Part shown: one piece after another, positions 1 to 5,209 of the stretch
Position numbering within the stretch: the stretch's first letter is position 1
Layout: every line of letters begins with the position of its first letter
Notes under the pieces: model-generated
Told to the model about the DNA's origin: nothing
Databases searched by the model: none
Seen by the model: the letters and a program-made list of their open reading frames with translations, nothing else
Source: Clostridium sp.
GTDB taxonomy: Bacteria; Bacillota; Clostridia; Acetivibrionales; Acetivibrionaceae
Assembly: GCA_012841175.1 (NCBI GenBank)
Contig: DUVG01000109.1
Coordinates: 1-5,209, forward strand
Length of the DNA: 5,209 nt
Reading direction: 5' to 3'
Program-made: the position numbers and the translations under genes

Positions 1-19
1 CGTTTAACTTTCGCTTCAT
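1..19 (-). CDS. Possible start of a further gene, cut by the window edge
   Basis: An ATG at 19-17 opens a frame reading M-K-R-K-L-N before leaving the window. It lies about 40 bases downstream of a candidate promoter (66-93) and after the terminator of the 754-residue gene, so its position fits a new transcription unit. Only six codons are visible, so neither coding status nor product can be judged. Unlike the other four starts, it is not preceded by an A-rich run. Confidence 0.22.
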
Positions 20-65
20 CTGAGAATTTAAAAAACTAAAAAAAATATGTAAAAGATTGAATGAT

Positions 66-93
66 ACCATACATTTTTAGCATAAAATTGCAA
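66..93 (-). promoter_or_regulatory. Candidate sigma70-type promoter for a gene off the left edge
   Basis: On the minus strand TTGCAA (93-88) and TATGGT (71-66) are separated by 16 bases. Each matches the consensus hexamer at four of six positions. Predicted transcription would start near 59, giving a leader of about 40 bases to the ATG at 19. It is much weaker than the two perfect promoters in this window and could be chance in A+T-rich DNA. Confidence 0.3.
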
Positions 94-96
94 GAT

Positions 97-127
97 AAAA
101 AAACAGATTCTATGAATCTGTTTTTTT
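97..127 (-). terminator. Rho-independent terminator after the 754-residue gene
   Basis: A perfect 14-bp inverted repeat (97-110 with 114-127) has a three-base loop. The core is CAGATTC/GAATCTG, flanked by seven A on one side and seven T on the other. It begins 16 bases after the TAA at 144-146. The symmetrical A and T tracts mean it could stop transcription from either direction. Confidence 0.9.
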
Positions 128-143
128 AGGAATATTAAATTGT

Positions 144-2408
144 TTAAATAAAATTATCTTGTTTTAATTGCTTATATATCAACCAATCCCTTAATGTTGT
201 ATGCTTATTTCATAAGCCAGACTGTTCTGTCGCCCATCTTCTGTATGCTTTTCAGTTTTCTCTATTTGTAACTCGCTCTGTAATATTTCTAGCAGTTTTA
301 CTTCAGACTACACTCGGAAGTTTTGGCCATGCCTTTTCTATAGCCTTATCTTTCATGGTTTTATTATACATATCAGTGTCCTTGTGATCTCTCCAAACCT
401 TATTATACTCTGTGGCAAGATTAGAAAACTTTACATGATCTTCTGTCCAAATTTTTTTAAATTCAAAGATATTTATATCCATTTCTAATGGATTCAGTAA
501 GAAATAAAAAGCAAAATCAATATTCTTGTTATTTACTGTTTTTTCTTTGTAATCGTAATTAACCACAACACAACTACTATCATTTTTGGTATCATAAACA
601 CCATGCCTGCTAGAATTATCTGCAATAAAAATTATTTCACCTTCATTATTAGTACCAATAGGATGAAGATCTTTATTTGAAAGACTCTTACTCTTAACTG
701 TCTCAAGTATTTCTGTCATAGGTCTCTTTGTTAAATCAAATATATTGATATCTTTTAATTCAGTAGATTGTGCCTGCTCCACGGAAGCATTAGAGGGATG
801 ATTACCCACCATTTTTTCATACAAATCTTCTAATTTTGCCAATGTCTTTGGTCAAAAAATTCCATCAACATCTCCTGTTGTAAACATTTCCCCCCACTTT
901 CATCTATAATTAAAACCTCTCTTATCTTTAAGTAAGTCTTTTTGTAAATTTTTTATATCATCTTTATCAATATCTGAATTTGACATAAATTTCGTAAAAA
1001 ATTTTGAAATATCTTTAAAGTTACTATTTTTAAAACATTCTACATAATCTTTCATTTTATCCTTACTTATACGGTTTTTAATAAAATCTATACTATATTC
1101 TATTGGTGTTTCTGGTGCAGTATTTGAGGCATTCCTACTTTCTGCACTATTTGTAACTGATGATGAAGCACTATTAGTTTCGTTAGGCACCTCATCTGCA
1201 TTATTCCCCTCTTCCTTTTTTTTAATAAACTCATTAAGTGTCTTTAAAGTATGTTCTCATATTTTCCCATCAGCTTGATTCCATGCATTTCACTCATCAA
1301 GTCATATTGCTATTTGAAATCTTCTTATATTTCATTGTTTCAATAAATCAACTAAGTTTTTCAGATCTTTATCACCTGACTTTTCTTTGGCTATCTTTGA
1401 AATCTCATTGATAGCTTTCTCTATATGTGCTTTATTGGATACATTGTTATACCAATTCTTTTCAGTTCCCTCGATTTTTTCTATTATACTACTTGCATTA
1501 AAATCTATTAGATCAATTGTTTCTTTGACAACTTCTACTGCAGCATTTGTTTCTGTTTCTGCTACACCTTCTTCTGAAGCTTTTCCACTTTCTGACTCAG
1601 TTTTTGAATTTTCTTCCTCTTTTTTTGAAACTTCTATATCATTTTCCCATTTCTTTTTAACATCTGCTGTAACAAAAGATGGATACTCCCGATAATCATG
1701 TATAATTTCTCATCATTGTGCTTTTATATATGTTACAATTTTTTGTGCATTATGACTTCCAGCATCAAAAGATCAACTTACATCAACACCTAATGTGGAA
1801 ACATCAATTCTTGACACAATTTGTTCAATTTTATCTTGTCTCGATTGATTCAAATCATATAGTTTTTTTACAAACTGTTTAGAAGTATACAATTTATCTT
1901 TGCAATGTGCTTCTATTTCAGAGTTATCTCATTTATATTCTTCGGGAATATGGCGAAACCAATTAGTTATATTCTGGCTTTTATTAAAAGACTCTCCATA
2001 CTTTTTTAATCGTTTTAACTCATCTCCTCAAAAATTTTCATTTATTTCCTGTGCGAGTTGATGTTCTCAAATTTTTTCTTTTGAAATCTCTTCTTCAATT
2101 AAAATTTTAATTTTCTCTAATGACTTTTTATCTTTTCTGTCTAATTTATCAGAGTTTTGTAGTGAGCTGTATACATCCATATACATATCACAAGCTAAAT
2201 CTTTGTTAAAAGAAATATACTCTTTTAGATTTTTTAAAGTTTCATTAGAAATTCTGTTGATATTCTCCGGATTATCTTTAACCGTCTTTTGAATACCTTC
2301 AAAATTTTTTGCTAATTGAGCCTTTTTTTGGTCTGCACCAATAAGACTTTCATTATACAACTTTTTATCAAAATTCTCCCAATTAGGTTGTTGTGCTATT
2401 CCAGACAT
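144..2408 (-). CDS. Modular peptidoglycan-binding-like protein with unknown C-terminal domain (code 25)
   Basis: This 754-residue protein is readable only when TGA is glycine: 15 in-frame TGA codons, ending in TAA. Residues 1-260 are mostly charged and helical with no family I recognise. A Glu/Ser/Thr-rich linker (about 261-290) leads to a first peptidoglycan-binding_1-like repeat (about 355-395, core DGKIG at 380-384). A Ser/Asn/Thr-rich linker (about 398-438) follows, then a second repeat (about 485-531) with the textbook core DGIFGPKT at 515-522. Residues 551-754 match the C-terminus of the gene at 3016-4470 (LKDINIF, LHPIGT at 581-586, NKHTTLRDWLIY at 734-745). Such domains usually bind cell-wall glycan or stem peptide. 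I see no signal peptide, membrane segment or catalytic domain, so binding is inferred and location unknown. The start is ATG at 2408; an in-frame TAA, the stop of the upstream gene, lies nine codons before it. It is probably co-transcribed with that gene, 24 bases away. A standard-code annotation would split it into fragments of roughly 179, 96 and 113 residues. Confidence 0.93.
325..422 (-). repeat. 98-bp near-identical repeat, copy 1
   Basis: This stretch matches 3239-3336 at 97 of 98 bases and in the same orientation. The single difference (373 versus 3287) changes Asp to Gly in the motif DTDMYN/DTGMYN. It encodes residues 663-695 of the 754-residue protein. Identity falls sharply on both sides, although the flanking protein sequence is still homologous. 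Confidence 0.95.
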
Positions 2409-2432
2409 TTTTATATTGTTTAATAAATAAAA

Positions 2433-2723
2433 TTAAATATCTTTTAACATTTGATCTAAATGATCCAAATCTTCTTTATCTTTAATTTGTTCATCAAATT
2501 CTTGAATTTTTAGCTCTTCTAAAAAAGTTTTACTTTTTTCTAATTTTAGCTTCAACTGGTCATCTTCCATGTCTTTCAAACTTGTCTCAAAAGATTTTAT
2601 TAATATATTCAAAAGGTCTTCACTTACACCATACTGATTGATTAAATAAATTAGTCCATCAGCCAAAGGCATTGAATCAGTCATTAGTTCAAGAACTTTA
2701 ATTACATAAGTTTTTTTATCCAT
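2433..2723 (-). CDS. Small acidic helical protein of unknown function, first gene of an operon
   Basis: A 96-residue protein with ATG at 2723 and TAA at 2433-2435. I do not recognise a family. The N-terminal half (residues about 1-50) is mixed hydrophobic and helical. The second half is rich in Lys, Glu, Asp and Leu with spacing that would suit a coiled coil, and ends in an acidic Asp/Leu-rich tail. There is no signal peptide or clear membrane segment. It contains no TGA; both glycines use GGN codons, so it reads the same under the standard code. It follows a perfect promoter (2830-2858) with a leader of about 100 bases, and its stop is 24 bases before the start of the 754-residue gene in the same frame. 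Co-expression suggests a partner or accessory role for that protein, but this is inference from position alone. Confidence 0.86.
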   Translation of the reverse strand: MDKKTYVIKVLELMTDSMPLADGLIYLINQYGVSEDLLNILIKSFETSLKDMEDDQLKLKLEKSKTFLEELKIQEFDEQIKDKEDLDHLDQMLKDI

Positions 2724-2751
2724 TTTTAATAATCTTTTAAATAAAAAACCT

Positions 2752-2781
2752 CTAAAATTCGCAATAATATCATACTAACAT
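2752..2781 (-). other. Possible leader mini-ORF upstream of the two-gene operon
   Basis: An ATG at 2781 opens nine codons (M-L-V-G-Y-Y-C-E-F, the G being TGA) closed by TAG at 2752-2754. It sits in the leader between the predicted transcription start and the gene at 2433-2723. It could be translated, but such short frames are common by chance, and it has no ribosome-binding sequence. Confidence 0.12.
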
Positions 2782-2824
2782 ATATATATAATATGTATTA
2801 AATACTTCTAATAATATGTTAGTA
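2773..2824 (-). promoter_or_regulatory. Perfect inverted repeat at the predicted transcript start of the operon
   Basis: Arms 2773-2783 and 2814-2824 are perfect 11-bp complements (TACTAACATAT with ATATGTTAGTA), 30 bases apart. The outer arm begins at the predicted +1 of the promoter at 2830-2858. A smaller palindrome, GTATTAAATAC (2795-2805), lies inside. This could be a 5'-terminal mRNA stem that affects stability or translation, or an operator that blocks promoter escape. It is very A+T-rich, so part of the pairing could be chance. Confidence 0.5.
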
Positions 2825-2829
2825 GTTCA

Positions 2830-2858
2830 ATTATAAACAAAAACATTAATTTTGTCAA
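2830..2858 (-). promoter_or_regulatory. Perfect-consensus sigma70 promoter for the two-gene operon
   Basis: TTGACA (2858-2853) and TATAAT (2835-2830) on the minus strand are separated by exactly 17 bases, the ideal primary-sigma arrangement. Transcription would start near 2823, leaving a leader of about 100 bases before the ATG at 2723. It resembles the promoter at 4612-4640 beyond the hexamers: both read TTTGACAAAA at the upstream end and TTATAATTGAA at the downstream end. Confidence 0.9.
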
Positions 2859-2954
2859 ATTTTAGGGCACTTTTTAATATATTTTATTAAACTATATTTG
2901 TATAATGAACAAAAAACACTAGAAAAGCTAATTTTTAGAATTTACTATATCGTA

Positions 2955-2982
2955 AAAAAACGGACAATAATGTCCGTTTTTT
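2955..2982 (-). terminator. Rho-independent terminator after the 484-residue gene
   Basis: A perfect 12-bp inverted repeat (2955-2966 with 2971-2982) has a four-base loop. The core CGGACA/TGTCCG is flanked by six A and six T. It lies 33 bases after the TAA at 3016-3018. The symmetrical tracts allow termination in either direction. It separates this gene from the promoter of the next unit. Confidence 0.92.
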
Positions 2983-3015
2983 CTATATCATAAAATTTTT
3001 AAATAGCTTTTATGT

Positions 3016-4470
3016 TTATAAAGACTTCTCAACTTTTAATCTATCTTGTTTTAATTTATCTCGAATTGATTCTCTAAAGATGGATCTGTATATTAGCCAG
3101 TCTTTTAAAGTTGTATGCTTATTTCCTAAAGTAGATTGTTCCTTGACCCGTTTTCTATATGCTTTTCAATTTTTTTTATTTGTAATTCGCTCTGTAAGAT
3201 CTCTAGCATCCCAGTTTCAAATTAAATCTACCAGTCATGGCCATGCCTTTTCTATAGCCTTATCTTTCATGGTTTTATTATACATACCAGTGTCCTTGTG
3301 ATCTCTCCAAACCTTATTATACTCTGTGGCAAGATTGACAAATAGCTTATGGTCTTTTCACCAAACATCTTTTAAGTTTGATACCGGCAAATCCATTTCC
3401 GAACTATTAGTTAAAAAATCATAATTAAAATATTTTACTTCTTTTACAATCTCCCCAGTCCCATAGTTGTATCTAAATGTAATGTAATTATTATAATCAT
3501 TTAGACCATTTGTTGAAACAAACACTATTTCGTTTTTGGAGATATCAGTACCAACAGGATGAAGGTGTCACTTCCAAAGATTCTTCTGTTCAACAGTTTC
3601 TAGAATAGATTTCATAGGCTCACTATCTATTTTGAAGATATTTAAATCTTTTAAATCAAGAGATTGTTCTTGTTCAATATTAATTCCAAACTGATTTTTC
3701 ACTTGTAGAGCGGTTAACAACTCTACTGTAACTTCTCCAGTTTCTCTATTTTTTGATTCTTTTTCAACTTTTCAAGCCTCTTTATGAAAAATATACTTAG
3801 CTCATCAAGAAGTATAAATATATTTATCATATTTGAAATCTTTAATAGCAGTTGGTATTTCTTTTAAATCTGTAACAATTTTTTCTTTCACAGCGACACG
3901 TTCGCTAACATCAGAAAAAGCATAACCATCTACTCACTTTACTACGAATCTAGATAATGATTCTCACAGTAAAAAAGCCTTTACATTAGCAAAATATTGA
4001 GGTCCAGCAAGACCATCACTATGTATTCATAAGATATTTTGAACTATTCTTACTAGTTTATGAGTTCCTCAACCATAATTATTATCAATTCATCATTTTT
4101 CTGACAACATTTGTTTTAATGTTTTTCAATCACTAGTTTGATTTCAGTTTTCATCAAACTTCATTTCAACCTCAGGATTTTCTAACATATATCTATACTC
4201 TACTAACTTATTACTAATTAAATCGATGGATGACTGAACTAGAAAGGGATAAAACTGCTTACTTTTCATTTCTCCATAAGTCAACCATTTTCCATTAGAC
4301 ATTAGTTCTTTTTCAACAATAGATGACCACTTGTTTGAATCTAAACTTTTTATAACATTACCAGCAAGCTCGCTTTCTTCCAATTTTTGTCATTTAATAA
4401 ACTCTGCAAGTTCGTTTTCTTTATCAATAGATTCATAGCTATCTATAGTATAAGACATTTTTTCATTCAT
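3016..4470 (-). CDS. Peptidoglycan-binding-like protein, shorter paralog (code 25)
   Basis: A 484-residue protein with 17 in-frame TGA codons read as glycine, ending in TAA. Residues 1-110 are unrecognised. A peptidoglycan-binding_1-like segment lies at about 139-168: LVRIVQNILGI followed by DGLAGPQ (152-158) and VKAF, where the LG glycine is TGA. A degraded second repeat may lie near 222-262, at the position of the clear second repeat of the larger paralog. Residues 267-484 are homologous to the C-terminus of the 754-residue protein: LKDLNIF (273-279), LHPVGT (303-308), the near-identical block 379-411, and NKHTTLKDWLIY (450-461). A short helical insertion follows this last motif (about 463-472). 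No signal peptide, membrane segment or catalytic domain is visible, so cell-wall binding is inferred from family knowledge. The start at 4470 is favoured because an in-frame TAG lies two codons upstream; ATG at 4458 is an alternative. It forms a single-gene unit with its own perfect promoter and terminator. Confidence 0.93.
3239..3336 (-). repeat. 98-bp near-identical repeat, copy 2
   Basis: This is the partner of 325-422, identical at 97 of 98 bases, and encodes residues 379-411 of the 484-residue protein. Nearly all synonymous positions are unchanged, unlike the coding sequence immediately on either side. That pattern fits a recent conversion tract better than ordinary protein-level selection. 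Confidence 0.95.
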
Positions 4471-4484
4471 TTTCTATTGGTTAT

Positions 4485-4502
4485 TTATAAAACATTTGCC
4501 AT
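4485..4502 (-). other. Possible five-codon leader mini-ORF
   Basis: ATG at 4502 opens M-A-N-V-L, closed by TAA at 4485-4487, just ahead of the ATG at 4470. It could influence initiation at the real start if translated. There is no supporting ribosome-binding sequence, and a frame this short is easily produced by chance. Confidence 0.1.
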
Positions 4503-4521
4503 CTTGTAAAATCAGTTAATA

Positions 4522-4604
4522 GATTTTATCATATATTCTCAAATTAAAATCCATAGAACAAGATCGCGAAATAGGAAATCTAAAAAAAATCCTATATGAT
4601 AAAA
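4522..4604 (-). promoter_or_regulatory. Structured leader with overlapping inverted repeats, 484-residue gene
   Basis: A perfect 12-bp long-range inverted repeat pairs 4593-4604 with 4524-4535 (TTTTATCATATA with TATATGATAAAA on the mRNA), starting at the predicted +1. Two shorter perfect repeats overlap its arms and would compete with it: 4590-4595 with 4571-4576 (ATAGGA/TCCTAT), and 4545-4551 with 4522-4528 (GATTTTA/TAAAATC). The layout would allow alternative folds, but all stems except the small GGA/TCC one are A+T-only or nearly so. I recognise no known riboswitch class. Confidence 0.42.
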
Positions 4605-4611
4605 CAATTCA

Positions 4612-4640
4612 ATTATAACCAAAAAAGTCCTTTTTGTCAA
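4612..4640 (-). promoter_or_regulatory. Perfect-consensus sigma70 promoter inside the preceding terminator
   Basis: TTGACA (4640-4635) and TATAAT (4617-4612) are separated by exactly 17 bases. The -35 hexamer lies in the loop of the terminator at 4621-4658, and one stem arm with its A/T tract forms the spacer. Transcription would start near 4605, giving a leader of about 135 bases to the ATG at 4470. Confidence 0.88.
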
Positions 4641-4658
4641 AAATTATAGGACTTTTTT
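4621..4658 (-). terminator. Rho-independent terminator after the 106-residue gene
   Basis: A perfect 11-bp inverted repeat (4621-4631 with 4648-4658) has core AGTCCT/AGGACT with six A and six T at the base and a 16-base loop. It lies 46 bases after the TAG at 4705-4707. The loop is longer than in the other two terminators, apparently because it contains the -35 hexamer of the next promoter. Confidence 0.83.
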
Positions 4659-4704
4659 TAATTAAAACTTTACATTACAAGAAAATACAATATAATATAG
4701 ATGA

Positions 4705-5025
4705 CTATTTAGTTCCGTCTTTAGTTTCTAGTTCATCAACAGGTTTTTCATCAGATTTTTTCTCTTCTTGTTTTGGCATAGTAGCCAAAGAATCTAAATC
4801 TACTCCAGAAACTTCTTCAATTTTCTTTTCTATTTTGTCTATAACTCATGTAACCTTTCAAACCACATTATCCAATGGATTTCAAATGTTCTTTGTTTTT
4901 TCCTGAATTTTTGAAGTAAATTTATTAAATCATTTCATAAAACCTCATAATCATTTCTTTTCAGAAGCTTGATTTTCATTTAAATTTTGATCCTCAATTT
5001 TTGGATCTACATTTTGTTCTGTCAT
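4705..5025 (-). CDS. Small charged protein of unknown function (code 25)
   Basis: A 106-residue protein from ATG at 5025 to TAG at 4705-4707, with TGA codons at residues 25, 27, 32, 48, 56 and 60 all read as glycine. It has three zones: a polar Asn/Glu/Gln-rich N-terminus (about 1-24), a Gly-containing stretch with amphipathic helix character (about 25-75, including KKGLGGF and the segment VGKVTGVIDKIEKKIEEV), and a Lys/Glu/Asp-rich, probably disordered tail (about 84-106). There is no recognised domain, signal peptide or clear membrane span. Reading TGA as Trp would put six tryptophans in this short protein, which is less plausible. Its own promoter and terminator make it a single-gene unit. 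Standard-code prediction would find no intact gene here. Confidence 0.85.
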
Positions 5026-5066
5026 TTTTTGTTTTGTAAAAGGATAAAAAATTTGTATACAATATA

Positions 5067-5094
5067 AGTATAATTGTTTTTAAAAAAAATGCAA
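5067..5094 (-). promoter_or_regulatory. Probable sigma70-type promoter for the 106-residue gene
   Basis: TTGCAT (5094-5089) and TATACT (5072-5067) on the minus strand are separated by 16 bases, largely a T tract followed by an A tract. Transcription would start near 5060, about 35 bases before the ATG at 5025. A 10-bp palindrome, TTGTATACAA (5053-5062), sits at the predicted start and could be an operator. Confidence 0.6.
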
Positions 5095-5100
5095 ATTTTA

Positions 5101-5209
5101 CATTCCCCTACCCCCGGGTGCAAACTCTACTCTACAATACTCGGGTTGCAAGTAAAATTATGGAGATTCATACTCTATAAAGTGTGAACTTCCCTAGAAA
5201 ATTCTTCCC
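5101..5209. other. Right-edge region without an identifiable gene; short repeats
   Basis: This stretch is visibly richer in G and C than the rest (a C run, then CCCGGG, at 5111-5118). It holds an imperfect direct repeat (CGGGTGCAA at 5115-5123 and CGGGTTGCAA at 5142-5151). It also holds an imperfect inverted repeat, 5162-5174 with 5181-5193, with one mismatch, two wobble pairs and a six-base loop. On the minus strand a frame stays open from the edge to TAG at 5132-5134 (25 codons), so the tail of another gene cannot be excluded, but nothing else supports it. No tRNA fold is evident. Confidence 0.35.

Noticed and set aside
1387..1695. Plus-strand open frame of 102 codons with hydrophobic, Ser-rich translation
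   Set aside because: It is the antisense shadow of the 754-residue gene. Its composition follows from complementing Glu/Lys-rich codons, and it has no promoter or start context.
3080..3301. Plus-strand open frame of 73 codons
   Set aside because: It lies wholly antisense to the conserved C-terminal region of the 484-residue gene, whose paralog supports the minus-strand reading.
325..3336. Insertion sequence or transposon flanked by the 98-bp repeats
   Set aside because: The repeats are in-frame coding parts of paralogous proteins, and no transposase, terminal inverted repeats or target duplications are seen between them.
144..4470. Degraded pseudogenes full of stop codons
   Set aside because: All internal stops are TGA, none TAA or TAG, with frame maintained over 754 and 484 codons. 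TGA falls at motif glycines, so recoding explains it and decay does not.
144..4470. Mycoplasma-type code with TGA as tryptophan
   Set aside because: TGA occupies the glycine of the peptidoglycan-binding motif and aligns with GGA in the paralog, while all conserved Trp positions use TGG.
4634..4906. Plus-strand open frame of 90 codons
   Set aside because: It crosses the terminator/promoter element and the 106-residue minus-strand gene; its Ser/Phe-rich product is typical of antisense translation.
5101..5209. tRNA or other structured RNA gene in the G+C-richer right edge
   Set aside because: No cloverleaf or T-arm sequence with matching stems was found on either strand; the repeats seen are short and imperfect.
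5132..5209. C-terminal end of another minus-strand gene
   Set aside because: The frame is open for 25 codons to a TAG, but with only two stop codons in use this is too short to separate from chance, and no motif is recognisable.

Overview
The window is about 70-75% A+T by eye and comes from a bacterium that reads TGA as glycine (genetic code 25). That code is known from the candidate phyla Gracilibacteria and Absconditabacteria (SR1) within Patescibacteria/CPR, or their phages; the sequence does not tell these apart. Under the standard code the minus strand looks like broken fragments. With TGA read through it resolves into four clean genes ending in TAA or TAG, containing 38 in-frame TGA codons. 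Glycine rather than tryptophan is supported internally. TGA supplies the glycine of a textbook peptidoglycan-binding motif (DGIFGPKT, TGA at 852-854). One TGA (210-212) aligns with a GGA codon in the paralogous gene (3124-3126). Conserved tryptophans are all TGG.

All genes are on the minus strand, so the layout reads right to left. (1) 5025-4705: a 106-residue charged protein of unknown function with a probable promoter (5067-5094) and a hairpin terminator (4621-4658). (2) 4470-3016: a 484-residue protein with a peptidoglycan-binding-like domain, driven by a perfect TTGACA-17-TATAAT promoter embedded in the preceding terminator, and closed by a terminator at 2955-2982. (3) 2723-2433 and 2408-144: a probable two-gene operon from a second perfect-consensus promoter (2830-2858), encoding a 96-residue helical protein and a 754-residue modular protein with two peptidoglycan-binding-like domains, closed by a terminator at 97-127. 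A further gene may start at position 19 and run off the left edge.

The 484- and 754-residue proteins are paralogs. They share a C-terminal region of about 200 residues that I do not recognise as a named family, joined to different N-terminal modules. Within it, one 98-bp stretch is 97/98 identical between the copies, with sharp edges, which suggests recent gene conversion. Neither protein has a visible signal peptide, membrane segment or catalytic domain. Both perfect promoters are followed, at the predicted transcription start, by an 11-12 bp perfect inverted repeat. No start codon has a good Shine-Dalgarno sequence; all four are preceded by A-rich bases.

No RNA gene, CRISPR array, transposase or insertion sequence was found. 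The most interesting content is the pair of recoded peptidoglycan-binding paralogs with a shared unknown C-terminal domain and their similar, compact control regions.
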